Source: Coxiellaceae bacterium (GTDB lineage: Bacteria > Pseudomonadota > Gammaproteobacteria > Coxiellales > Coxiellaceae). From it: a stretch of DNA of 64,000 nucleotides. The notes below the pieces were generated by a model. That model did not search any database, was not told the DNA's origin, and saw nothing but the letters and a program-made list of their open reading frames with translations. Below are positions 36,246 to 44,778 of this stretch, piece by piece (positions within the stretch are counted from its first letter, which is position 1; the number at the start of each line of letters is the position of its first letter). Location: positions 109,455 through 173,454 of the forward strand of contig JARGNX010000007.1 in NCBI GenBank assembly GCA_029210045.1, in the 5' to 3' direction. Position numbers and translations under genes: made by a program.

Positions 36246-36797
36246 ATGATGCCCGAGCTTGATGTAGCAATCTCAGATGCGTTGCAGTGTTATCAAAACT
36301 TGGTCACTCGTGCAGATCGTTTAACGCAAAAAATTCTACAAACTCAACAATCCGTTGATGCCTTAAAGCAGTTCACTGCTATTGCTGAACAGTATCAAGC
36401 TAAGCCTCAGTACACGGCTGCGCAATGGATCATACAGTTACGTCATGATTTGGATCAACTACCTCCGCTTGCAGAGCGTATTGATAATGATGCGTCTGAT
36501 GAAGCTATCGAAATGTCTGGTTTACGTGCAGAGCGCACGCTGCCTCATCAAGCCAATCGTAGTGACAATAGCGACCAATTGGAAAAACAATATCAACAAC
36601 ACCAAGCTAGCTGTCAGTTAATGGAGCAGCACTGTGATCAATCGCATCACTATTTACAATTGTTGCGTTATCAAGCAGAGCAGATGCGTGAGGCGGTGAG
36701 TGTGTTACTTAGTCAGGTGATTACTGATCCGGTTCAAGTAGAGACCGTTGTGGTGTTGCAAGAAAAATTACTGAAAGCGCAGTTGGCGGTTTCTTAG
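36246..36797 (+). CDS. Coiled-coil protein of unknown function
   Basis: A 183-residue, very Gln-rich helical protein with two long amphipathic stretches (about 10-75 and 105-180) that should form coiled coils. No signal peptide or membrane segment. A purine-rich GGGGATAGG precedes the start (ATG ATG, either usable). A TATACT -10 lies near 36186. Charge and length recall the small putative effectors near 50, 54 and 55 kb, but this gene lacks the PmrA-type promoter. Confidence 0.62.
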   Translation: MMPELDVAISDALQCYQNLVTRADRLTQKILQTQQSVDALKQFTAIAEQYQAKPQYTAAQWIIQLRHDLDQLPPLAERIDNDASDEAIEMSGLRAERTLPHQANRSDNSDQLEKQYQQHQASCQLMEQHCDQSHHYLQLLRYQAEQMREAVSVLLSQVITDPVQVETVVVLQEKLLKAQLAVS

Positions 36798-36812
36798 GCA
36801 CAACCCTTTGTT

Positions 36813-36905
36813 GTGAATAATAATGTCTTGTTTTTTATTGGTTTGGTCTGTGTCTTGGCAGCATTTTCTATGACTGCATTTTTTGTCTTTTGCTTTAAGG
36901 TGTAA
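36813..36905 (+). CDS. Possible 30-residue membrane peptide
   Basis: GTG at 36813 to TAA at 36903-36905 encodes 30 residues, nearly all hydrophobic after a short MNNN start and ending in KV, as expected for a single membrane span. Support is only its composition and its place after the coiled-coil gene; no clear ribosome site is present. It could be chance in AT-rich DNA. The rest of the gap to 37003 holds nothing else that I can see. Confidence 0.22.
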   Translation: MNNNVLFFIGLVCVLAAFSMTAFFVFCFKV

Positions 36906-37003
36906 TGTTTTCATTTGTAAAGCCCCTTTATCTAGTAATATAAATTAATTTTACGCTAGTAATATTAAAACTCTATTAACAATGCGGGCGAGACGTACTG
37001 CTT

Positions 37004-38236
37004 CTAATGCATTGTTATTATTGATTTTTTTATTGGGATATTGTGATCTATGAGGTACATAATAAAGCACAGTATTACGGCTAAACCTGAGCAAGCAACA
37101 ATAGGCAGTATGGCGGCATGAGGGTCATTGGTGCGTTGGAATATATAGCCAACCAGCGGAGTGACAATGATTCCCATACCACCAAAAAACATGTTAATTA
37201 AGCCCGATGTCATGCCATAGACTTGTCGTGGCACATAGGTTTTTACAATATCAAATACTAATATAATGGAACCGGTTGAAATGCCTAAAGCAAATAGCAC
37301 AATTCTTTCTAACCACAATGCTAAACCAAAGTGATGCCCCATTATTAATAGGACTGCCTGGGCAATAGTGAAAAACATTAGCATTTTCATGCGTTCAAAA
37401 TAACGAGATAGCGCGCCAATAATTGGACAGCCAATGGTAAAGCCAATCATGGTCATGGCATTAATCCAAATCGCGGCGCTATGACTGCTGTGGTAAGTGT
37501 TTTTAAAAAACGTAATGGCCCACGTATTGGTCAGCACCATAAAATGTGCAAAAATAAATCCAGTATAAAAGGCGGCCAATATAATACGCTTGCGTCGCAT
37601 CATTAATAAAAATTGCGTTTTGATGGGATAGGCTTTTTTAGTTGTAAATTTATGCGACTGTTGTGTGAATAATAGGATACAAATACCAAGCAATAAAATG
37701 ACGGCGCCGGCTTCCATAATAATGCTGTGCCAAGGTTGGTATTTAGAAAGTGCTAAAAAGGTGGTGTTAAAACCGAAGCCTCCCAGGCCGCTCATCATTT
37801 CGCTAATGCCGGTGATTAATGGAAATAATGTTGTGACAAAATAAATACGGCCATAAGTAATGCTAGCAATAAAAGTAAATGCGGCAGAGGCGCCCATCAC
37901 TAGTCGGCTGATTACTATCACGGCATAGCTGTTGGTGCTGGCCATTAAAAAGCAGCCCAGTGCCATACCAAATACGGCAATTAATACAACGCGTTTTACA
38001 GGGAAAATATCTAATATGATACCTACAGGAATTTGCAATAAAACGTAGGTAATTAAAAACGCCGATGATAGCATGCCAATTTTTACATCATCAATATGCA
38101 AAGAAGTCATTAGCGTATGGCTTATGCTCGACGGGAAAACTAATAAGCCATAGCCCATAAAATAGGTTAATGCGACACAGGCAAAACCTAACCAAGCTCG
38201 CCAGGATGAGGTTAGTGTGGCTTTTTCAAGGCTCAT
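37004..38236 (-). CDS. Major facilitator superfamily transporter
   Basis: A 410-residue membrane protein with about 12 hydrophobic segments. The MFS motif A region between segments 2 and 3 reads GIILDIFPVKRVV, and the second half repeats the layout after a basic central loop (MMRRKRI). It resembles MFS carriers of the Pht/nitrate-sugar-phosphate kind found in Legionellales, but the substrate cannot be inferred. The ATG at 38236 overlaps the amt stop by 11 bp, so it is translated from the same transcript as the ammonium transporter; a longer frame to 38293 would overlap amt far more. Confidence 0.85.
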   Translation of the reverse strand: MSLEKATLTSSWRAWLGFACVALTYFMGYGLLVFPSSISHTLMTSLHIDDVKIGMLSSAFLITYVLLQIPVGIILDIFPVKRVVLIAVFGMALGCFLMASTNSYAVIVISRLVMGASAAFTFIASITYGRIYFVTTLFPLITGISEMMSGLGGFGFNTTFLALSKYQPWHSIIMEAGAVILLLGICILLFTQQSHKFTTKKAYPIKTQFLLMMRRKRIILAAFYTGFIFAHFMVLTNTWAITFFKNTYHSSHSAAIWINAMTMIGFTIGCPIIGALSRYFERMKMLMFFTIAQAVLLIMGHHFGLALWLERIVLFALGISTGSIILVFDIVKTYVPRQVYGMTSGLINMFFGGMGIIVTPLVGYIFQRTNDPHAAILPIVACSGLAVILCFIMYLIDHNIPIKKSIITMH

Positions 38237-39572
38237 CTTTTTCTCGACCAGTTGAGTTTTCTGAGGGTGCAAAATCGTGAGCAACAACTTCACCGTGTTG
38301 GTGTATGTCTAGACCCTCAGATTCGGCGATCTCAGGTACGCGTAGACCTATTGTTTTCTTAAGTATCCATAAGATAATAAATGTGCAACAGCCTGACCAT
38401 ATTAATACAGTAATAATGGCGCTAAGTTGGGCGCCAAGTTGGCCAATGATTGAGCTATTAAGGGTGCCTACTCCACCTAAGCTTTTGCTAACGGTTATTC
38501 CAGTTAACAAGGCACCTAACATGCCAGCCACACCATGAATACCAAACGCGTCTAGTGCGTCATCATAGCCAAATATTTTTTTAATATTGATGGCAAAATA
38601 ACAAACGGGTGATGAAATGAGTCCAACAATAATGGCGCAAATTAATGAGCAGTAACCAGCCATGGGTGTTATGACGACTAAGCCACTAATGACACCAAAC
38701 AATAATCCGCGTGCGCTTGCTTTTTTGCTGTGTAGTCGTTCTGTTATTAGCCAGCTTAATGCGGCTGCAGCGGGAGCGAGCTGCGTATTAATGAGAGCAA
38801 TGGCTGTGCCTTTTAAGCTATGAGCACTGCCACCATTAAATCCAAACCAGCCTATCCATAATATGCTGGTGCCAATGGTAACAATGGATAAGCTGTAATG
38901 AGGGTTAGATTTATGCTTACGCTCACCTATCATTATCGCGGCAATCAATCCGGCGATCCCTGCATTCATGTGAACAACAGTGCCACCGGCAAAATCCATT
39001 ACGCCTAATTTAGCTAACCAGCCACCACCCCATACCCAGTGTGCGATTGGGCAATACACAATAATTATCCATAAGGGGGCAAATATTAGTGAAGCAGATA
39101 ATTTCATGCGCTCTGCAAAGCCGCCAATTACAATCACCACGGTAATCATGGCGAAGCCCATTTGATAGAATAAATCTACCAGAGAATTAACCAGGTTAGC
39201 TTGGTCATGCGAGGTGGTATGGCTAGAGAGTAATGATAAATTCCCCAGCATTAATTGTATTTTAAAATCACCGGAACCAAAACTAAGGTGAAAACCAATG
39301 AGTGCCCACACAATAGAGGTAATAGCGGCCATGGCTAAACATTGGGTGTACACAGACAGCACATTGGCGCGATACACTAGGCCACCATAAAAAATAGCAA
39401 TGCCAGGGATCGTCATAAAAATAACTAAAATCCCGCAAATCAATATCCAAAAAACATGCGGCTCGGAGATATGTTTGGCTAAGGTTGGTACAATCGCTGA
39501 GGTGTTTGCCACTAAATCGATGGGCAGTAGTAAAAAAATGAATAATATAAAAAATAAGCGTTTAATCGACAT
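38226..39572 (-). CDS. amt: Ammonium transporter (Amt/AmtB family)
   Basis: Inner-membrane ammonium/ammonia channel of 448 residues with a cleavable signal peptide and about 11 hydrophobic segments. Family landmarks are FYGGLVYRANVLS, the long DFAGGTVVHMNAGIAGL segment, ILWIGWFGFNGGSA and DDALDAFGIHGVAGMLGAL near the C-terminus, with the twin-histidine region conserved. The ATG at 39572 gives a proper signal peptide. No glnK/PII gene is adjacent; an MFS gene overlaps its 3' end instead. Confidence 0.95.
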   Translation of the reverse strand: MSIKRLFFILFIFLLLPIDLVANTSAIVPTLAKHISEPHVFWILICGILVIFMTIPGIAIFYGGLVYRANVLSVYTQCLAMAAITSIVWALIGFHLSFGSGDFKIQLMLGNLSLLSSHTTSHDQANLVNSLVDLFYQMGFAMITVVIVIGGFAERMKLSASLIFAPLWIIIVYCPIAHWVWGGGWLAKLGVMDFAGGTVVHMNAGIAGLIAAIMIGERKHKSNPHYSLSIVTIGTSILWIGWFGFNGGSAHSLKGTAIALINTQLAPAAAALSWLITERLHSKKASARGLLFGVISGLVVITPMAGYCSLICAIIVGLISSPVCYFAINIKKIFGYDDALDAFGIHGVAGMLGALLTGITVSKSLGGVGTLNSSIIGQLGAQLSAIITVLIWSGCCTFIILWILKKTIGLRVPEIAESEGLDIHQHGEVVAHDFAPSENSTGREKDEP

Positions 39573-39621
39573 CCGTTGTCTCGCGTAGTGTTGAGCTGTT
39601 GTGAATATATCATTTAAGCGT

Positions 39622-39650
39622 TTGACATGCACTGATACCCTCCTTATGAT
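39622..39650 (+). promoter_or_regulatory. Consensus sigma-70 promoter of the tandem paralogues
   Basis: TTGACA (39622-39627), 17 bp, TATGAT (39645-39650), a near-consensus promoter; the start codon at 39688 follows 37 bp later, after GGGAG. A lone TTTAAG lies just upstream, but without the PmrA-type spacing. Confidence 0.75.
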
Positions 39651-39687
39651 TCAAGCAAAATTCTAACAACTCATGTGGGAGTGAGCT

Positions 39688-41085
39688 ATGCATACGTTGA
39701 ACAAGCGTCCAAGTGAATATACAGCACAAGAACTAATGGTCATTCTTAGTGGTAATGATGTGCAATTATTGAACCTATCAAATATTAACCAATGCCTTGA
39801 TTGGATAGCTAAGTCAGATACGGACATGTTGTCGCCTGACAAATTTGCGCCTGTGATGGCAGCAATGCAAACAGTGTCTTCTCAATTAAAAAAGCCAGAT
39901 GACTCATTGGAGTTGAGAGAGCAGCAGCAGATCATTGGTAATATATTGATGTATCTGAACCGTTTGTTAACGTTGCCAATGATTGGCAATATTGCAGGTG
40001 ATTTTTATGCTGAGTTACAGCAAGCCTTAACGCTGTTAGTGGATTATTTTTTAGAAATCCATCAGGGCTATAATGTGGCTGATGATGTTAGGTTGTTTGA
40101 TGCGCTAACGCAGTTAGATGCGGCTTATAAAATATGTTTTCTTGATGGTCTTAATAAAGAAAACTATTTGATGTTTGCTGCACAGTGTTCTCCACAGTTA
40201 TCTCGAAATCAGTGTTATAAAGCGTTAGCGCAATATGATGACATGTTATCTGCTCGTGAGGCAGTTGGCTGTGTTGCTTCAAGTGAGGCGGTGAATATAG
40301 CTGCTTTATTTCATCATATGCTGAGAGATGCTAAGGTGATTGGGTTTGATGCCTTACTGCATGGGTTGTCGCTCTATAAAAAGCTGTATGATCGAGACGC
40401 TTCTTTGCTGGAGCAGGTACCTATCGATGATATTACTGATGATATTACTAACGCTTTAGCTGAGTTACTTGTTCAATGCGATGATCCTGCCTTATCGACG
40501 ATTGATGACGTGATTGATTGTTTCGAATTATTTGTCGAGTTTGATCGGCTAGGGTTGTATCGCGTTAATTTAACTGGGGTAGCGATCGAGCTATGTATGC
40601 AGCGCCTAGCGGCCGATATGGATGGTGTGTTGGTGGACCAGCTTGATAGCATCATGAAGATTTATCTGGATTATGGCGACTGTGACCAAGACATTTTTAA
40701 ACATATGATTTATTCCTATTTAGAAAAAGCCATTCGCTTTGCTGATGAAGAAAATCCTTCAGCTGATGATATTCTTTATTGCATGGATCAGCTAGCGATA
40801 TTTTTAAATGCTGCAGATGCAACTACGGCTGACTTTCCTGATGATTTTACAGCGGGTATGGAGAGTTTAGAAAGATTCTATGTAAACCATCCTGATGTTA
40901 GCAAAGCGCCTGAAATGTTGGAAATAGTGATTAAATCGGAACCTGAACCTGAACCTGCAGAGAAACCTTCGATGGCACAGTTGCTGTGGCAGCGTGGTTT
41001 GTTGTCGCCGATGGTTGTGCCGCCGTTAGACGATGATGTTGATGCTTGTTCGCATACCGCTACGTCAGGTATTAATTGTAATTAA
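39688..41085 (+). CDS. Unknown alpha-helical protein, first of tandem paralogues
   Basis: An acidic, helical, soluble protein of 465 residues. Its first 180 residues are clearly paralogous to the next gene: both begin with a KRPSEY/KQPSEY motif, then an xELxxLLSG-like helix, an IGNI helix near residue 95 and a second helix ending LEIHQGY/LEIYHSY near 135. The remainder looks like helical repeats, and the tail has a short acidic EPEPEPAE run. No domain recognised. Together with the neighbour it forms a two-gene operon (9 bp gap) from a strong promoter. Confidence 0.68.
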   Translation: MHTLNKRPSEYTAQELMVILSGNDVQLLNLSNINQCLDWIAKSDTDMLSPDKFAPVMAAMQTVSSQLKKPDDSLELREQQQIIGNILMYLNRLLTLPMIGNIAGDFYAELQQALTLLVDYFLEIHQGYNVADDVRLFDALTQLDAAYKICFLDGLNKENYLMFAAQCSPQLSRNQCYKALAQYDDMLSAREAVGCVASSEAVNIAALFHHMLRDAKVIGFDALLHGLSLYKKLYDRDASLLEQVPIDDITDDITNALAELLVQCDDPALSTIDDVIDCFELFVEFDRLGLYRVNLTGVAIELCMQRLAADMDGVLVDQLDSIMKIYLDYGDCDQDIFKHMIYSYLEKAIRFADEENPSADDILYCMDQLAIFLNAADATTADFPDDFTAGMESLERFYVNHPDVSKAPEMLEIVIKSEPEPEPAEKPSMAQLLWQRGLLSPMVVPPLDDDVDACSHTATSGINCN

Positions 41086-41094
41086 GGTAGCATC

Positions 41095-41847
41095 ATGCGA
41101 AGGCTAACTAAGCAACCTAGTGAATATGAAACGGCTGAATTAACGGCGTTATTGTCTGGTAGTGAATTAGTTACGAGCAACCTTGTTGCGCTCGAAGAGT
41201 GCCTGGGTGGGGTGGCTAGAACAGATCATGCGATGATGGTCGAAGATCGTTTTAAGTGCATTGTCGACGCACTTAGTCGGGTGGCGACTGCTTTGGATCA
41301 ACCTAGGGTGGCGTTTGAAACTAAATATCGGCAGGTGCTGATTGGGAATATCTTTGTTAGTTTGAGCTATATATTTCAGTGTGAAGAAGCTGCAGCGTTA
41401 CCAGAAGTGTTTAATGATCAGCTGAATGGCGCTTTAGTTGGTTTGTTTTCTCATTTCCTAGAAATTTATCACAGCTATGAACCTGAAGAAGATCTGAAAG
41501 TATTAAATGCTGTTTTGCATTTAGCTGCTGCGAAATATCGATTGGATGTGATAACGACGGTAGATACAGAGAAGTTGCGGCCCTTAGTGGCGGCGTGTTC
41601 GCCGCATATGCCAGCGAAGCAAAATCAGTATGTGCAGCAGTTGGTTTCTCTTCTGCCTGCCGTGGTGGTGGGGCGTGAGCAGCGCTATGCGGCTTCAGTT
41701 CTCATAAGAGCTCATGGTGTATTGCGCTCGCCTAGCCCTCAAGGCGAGCCACACCCTTTGGCGTGTTCGCCTGCTTCTTTGGTCTCACCTTATGATGGTG
41801 ATGCGATTGCTGAAGATCCGCCGGGGTTGGTCGGCTCGATGATGTGA
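41095..41847 (+). CDS. Unknown helical protein, second of tandem paralogues
   Basis: A 250-residue protein that aligns with the N-terminal half of the preceding product over about 180 residues (KQPSEYETAEL, LIGNIFVSL, HFLEIYHSYEPEEDL, AACSPHMP), then ends in an unrelated Pro/Ser-rich tail (SPSPQGEPHPLACSP). This looks like a tandem duplication followed by loss of the C-terminal part. AAGG precedes the ATG. Function unknown; a host-directed role is possible but not shown. Confidence 0.66.
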   Translation: MRRLTKQPSEYETAELTALLSGSELVTSNLVALEECLGGVARTDHAMMVEDRFKCIVDALSRVATALDQPRVAFETKYRQVLIGNIFVSLSYIFQCEEAAALPEVFNDQLNGALVGLFSHFLEIYHSYEPEEDLKVLNAVLHLAAAKYRLDVITTVDTEKLRPLVAACSPHMPAKQNQYVQQLVSLLPAVVVGREQRYAASVLIRAHGVLRSPSPQGEPHPLACSPASLVSPYDGDAIAEDPPGLVGSMM

Positions 41848-41964
41848 CTGGTGTACAATAAAAAATAGCTGTTAATTAATATAAAATTATTGTTTTTCGA
41901 TAATTAGTTTGGTAAGGTATTCCTATCTTCGAAGATAGCCTTATAAATTAATTGGAGAAACAAG

Positions 41965-42390
41965 ATGAAAATTTTAAAACCTATGATAGCGGGCTCATTG
42001 CTGGCTGGTTGTATCAGTGCAATGGCAAACCAAGTGAGCGTGACTAATCCCTCGTCGCACTCGATTCCTTTTAAGTATCAAGTCGCGTATCATAACCCCG
42101 GTCAGCCGGTAGTGATAAAACGTACGGCTCAGGCAACGGCGACAGCCAATGGCCAGATCAGTATACCGATTAAGCGTGATAAGCATTTCCGTTATGCGGG
42201 TGTGGTTGTGTTAGCGGTTAAGAAAAGCCCGACGGATTATAAGTGGCATACCTTGCCAATATCGGCGCGGCAATTTGATGGTCAGCCGGGCTGTTGGGTC
42301 AAAACTGATAAGTTGCATCCGATGGGTAAGTTAGCTTTGGCTTATTATCCGCAAGGGCAGCATGGACGGATTACTTGTCGGTATGGTTAA
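41965..42390 (+). CDS. Small exported beta-rich protein
   Basis: A 141-residue protein with a signal peptide (MKILKPMIAGSLLAGCISAMA). The mature part is about 120 residues, basic, with alternating polar and hydrophobic residues typical of beta structure and two cysteines (GCWVK, ITCRYG) near the end. The signal peptide has a Cys at 16 but no proper lipobox. GGAG precedes the start. A short palindrome (TATCTTCGAAGATA) lies near 41930 in the leader. Function unknown. Confidence 0.62.
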   Translation: MKILKPMIAGSLLAGCISAMANQVSVTNPSSHSIPFKYQVAYHNPGQPVVIKRTAQATATANGQISIPIKRDKHFRYAGVVVLAVKKSPTDYKWHTLPISARQFDGQPGCWVKTDKLHPMGKLALAYYPQGQHGRITCRYG

Positions 42391-42426
42391 GATCATGCGA
42401 TATGCCGTGTAAGCTGAGCGGTTGTA

Positions 42427-42531
42427 TCCAGGTATATAGTGTGCCCCTTTTACGGAAGTAAAGCGCAGCGGAGTGGAACGAAGCGAGCCATGAAGTAAAA
42501 GGGGCACACTGTGTGCCTGGATCAATAATGA
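42427..42531. repeat. Hairpin repeat element, copy 1
   Basis: TCCAGG, six bases, GTGTGCCCCTTTTAC on the left pair with GTAAAAGGGGCACAC, six bases, CCTGGA on the right. The centre (GGAAGTAAAGCGCAGCGGAGTG and following GAAGCGAGCCATGAAG) is shared with the element at 60904-60969, whose arms differ but still pair. Confidence 0.78.
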
Positions 42532-42573
42532 TTCAACATTAAAGTTAATTGTAGCTAATAAAAGAGAATAACA

Positions 42574-43125
42574 ATGCACAAAATACAGCGAATCAGTAAG
42601 GTTTTTAAGTGGATACTTAAAGTCACCTTTTTAGTGTTGCCATTATTGATGGTAATCTTTTGGATCGATGCACCTACCCCTGTTTCGACGCTTGCTGCGA
42701 GTAATGGTTTTGCCTTAAGTTATATTCCCGATGGTTTGCGTATTTTTGGGCCGCTCAGTATAACGACTAAAACACTGGCTTTTTTGTTAGGGCTTATTCC
42801 TTTGGCTATTCATTTATTTGTATTGTATTTTTTGATTCGCTTATTTACTTTATTTGAGCGTGGTGTGATTTTTTCTGAATTATGTGTTAAAAATATTCGT
42901 TACATTGGTTACACATTATTTATAGGTCAATTGATTAGCCCCATTTATCAAGCGCTGCTTAGCTTAACATTGACGTGGCAAAACCCTGTTGGGCAACGTG
43001 TGGCGAGTGTTTCTTTTTCCGGTACCAACCTTGGAATTTTACTCACGGCATTTTTGATTATCCTTATTTCATGGATTATGGCGGAAGGTTACAGAATCAA
43101 ACAGGAACAACAGTTAACTATATAG
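42574..43125 (+). CDS. DUF2975 family membrane protein
   Basis: A 183-residue protein with four hydrophobic segments (about 15-32, 62-90, 108-130 and 150-170) and the RLFTLFERGVIFSELCVKNIRYIGY segment typical of DUF2975. Members of this family are nearly always followed by a small Cro/C1-type regulator, as here. The biochemical role of the pair is not known. It lies just after the hairpin repeat copy 1. Confidence 0.82.
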   Translation: MHKIQRISKVFKWILKVTFLVLPLLMVIFWIDAPTPVSTLAASNGFALSYIPDGLRIFGPLSITTKTLAFLLGLIPLAIHLFVLYFLIRLFTLFERGVIFSELCVKNIRYIGYTLFIGQLISPIYQALLSLTLTWQNPVGQRVASVSFSGTNLGILLTAFLIILISWIMAEGYRIKQEQQLTI

Positions 43126-43136
43126 GATGTGGGTCA

Positions 43137-43343
43137 ATGGCAGTGATTGTCAATTTAGATGTGATGTTAGCTAAGCGCAAGGTGCGATCAAAAGAATTAG
43201 CGGAAGTTGTTGGTATTACCGAACAGAATTTATCTATTTTAAAAACCGGAAAAGCTAAAGCGATCCGGTTTTCTACGCTTGAGGCTATTTGTCAGTATCT
43301 GCAATGCCAGCCTGGGGATATACTGGAATACGAAGAAGGTTAA
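43137..43343 (+). CDS. Cro/C1-type HTH regulator (YozG-like)
   Basis: A 68-residue helix-turn-helix protein: LAKRKVRSKELAEVVGITEQNLSIL, then FSTLEAICQYLQCQPGDILEYE, the typical one-domain architecture of regulators paired with DUF2975 proteins. It begins 11 bp after the DUF2975 stop; GGATGTGGG precedes the ATG at 43137. It probably controls its own two-gene unit. Confidence 0.88.
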   Translation: MAVIVNLDVMLAKRKVRSKELAEVVGITEQNLSILKTGKAKAIRFSTLEAICQYLQCQPGDILEYEEG

Positions 43344-43359
43344 ATGGAGCAGGATTGAT

Positions 43360-44778
43360 ATGGATTTCAAATTTCTTTTACCGTTTATTGTGATGCCCGT
43401 AATTTGTTATGGCCAGTCAGTGCAGCCAAAAATTGAAGTAGAAAAATACGTGCACGATGGCTATGCCACTGAGTTATCCGTGGCGACCATTAACCAGGGC
43501 GTTAAGCTGTGGTCGTCGCAGTTGGCAGCTAAAAATACGGTATTCCCTATTGCATCTATTACGAAGGTATTTACCACGTTGGCTTTAGCACAGCAAGTGC
43601 TGGCTGGTAAAGTGAAATTGTCGGACGCAGCGCAATCATGTATGCCAAAATCCATGTTGTTGCCTACTTATCATGGCACTCCTATACGGGTGATAGATTT
43701 AGCTACGCATATGTCGGGGTTGCCTTCGAGCCCGCTAGGGGTGGGGCGTGTGAACCCTTATAAGGATATAACTGAAAAACGATTGGCGACATTGCTGCTT
43801 AAAATGAAGTTATTGACTAAGCCCGGAACAAATTACGAGTATTCGGATCTGGGTATGGCTGTGTTAGGTCAATGTATTGCGACAGTGGCGGCAAAACCTT
43901 ATCGCCAAGTGATTAATGAAAATATTTTACAGCCGTTGCACATGGATAATACCTTCTTTGAAATTCCACAAAAATACAGTGGCAATGTGGCGCAAGGATA
44001 TCAGGCTGATAAACCAGTGGCGCACTGGCAATTTAATGTGATGGCACCTGCGGGTGGTTTATATTCCAATGCGGTTGATTTGGTGCGGTTTATGCAGGCT
44101 AATATGGGTTTGCTAAAAACGTCTTTATACCCTGCGATGCAATTGAGTCATAAAGTGCAGTTTCCAGAGGGCGTTAATGCACGAAATTTAGGTTTGCCTA
44201 AGGGGGCAGCTGTTCAAACTACGCTAGGGTGGAATGTATATAAAAATCTTATTTGGAAAACTGGAAATATTCCGGGTTCATCCAGCTTTATTGGTTTTCG
44301 CACAGATAAGCCGGTAGGTGTTGTGGTGCTGAGTAATGCGTCGAACATTGTGTATACCAATAACTTAGCTTTACATTTGTTGGATCCAGCTGCTTACCCA
44401 TTATTGCCGCGTTATAAATCGATAAAAATCGCCACTAAAAAACTAGCTGAGTATGCGGGTCATTATAAAACAGCTGCTGGTACGATTTATCAATTTACAC
44501 CTCAAGGTGATTATCTGTTGGTGGTAAACCTTTCCACTCCGCTGAATTTGCGTACACCGTTTGCTATTTACCCTTTATCGAATAACGCTTTTTTTGCAAA
44601 AGTTGCTAATTCCGTTTTTTCTTTTTCACGTGATAAGAAGGGTCGGGTAACTGGTTTTCACTTGAATGAATCGGGACAGGTGATTAAAGCGTCACGGCTA
44701 GGCCTGCGCTCTACTAGTTCCATTAATTCGCTTACTTGTTTAGTTAAATTAGATAGGACACTTGGAAAAGAATCATAG
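43360..44778 (+). CDS. Exported serine hydrolase of the class C beta-lactamase/PBP fold
   Basis: A 472-residue protein with a signal peptide (cleavage near residue 18). The active-site motifs are SITK (nucleophile S66, K69), YSD (161-163) in place of YxN, and KTG (300-302) in IWKTGNIPG. These define the AmpC/EstB/D-aminopeptidase group, which includes beta-lactamases, esterases and peptidoglycan DD-peptidases. The YSD box argues slightly against a true AmpC. A C-terminal beta-rich extension of about 100 residues (YAGHYKTAAGTIYQF) is typical of the related hydrolases. Its last 121 bp overlap the opposite-strand protease gene. Confidence 0.85.
   Translation: MDFKFLLPFIVMPVICYGQSVQPKIEVEKYVHDGYATELSVATINQGVKLWSSQLAAKNTVFPIASITKVFTTLALAQQVLAGKVKLSDAAQSCMPKSMLLPTYHGTPIRVIDLATHMSGLPSSPLGVGRVNPYKDITEKRLATLLLKMKLLTKPGTNYEYSDLGMAVLGQCIATVAAKPYRQVINENILQPLHMDNTFFEIPQKYSGNVAQGYQADKPVAHWQFNVMAPAGGLYSNAVDLVRFMQANMGLLKTSLYPAMQLSHKVQFPEGVNARNLGLPKGAAVQTTLGWNVYKNLIWKTGNIPGSSSFIGFRTDKPVGVVVLSNASNIVYTNNLALHLLDPAAYPLLPRYKSIKIATKKLAEYAGHYKTAAGTIYQFTPQGDYLLVVNLSTPLNLRTPFAIYPLSNNAFFAKVANSVFSFSRDKKGRVTGFHLNESGQVIKASRLGLRSTSSINSLTCLVKLDRTLGKES

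Noticed and set aside
39613-39650. TTTAAG next to the promoter of the tandem paralogues as a PmrA half-site
   Set aside because: Only one half-site is present, and a near-consensus TTGACA/TATGAT promoter explains the region better.
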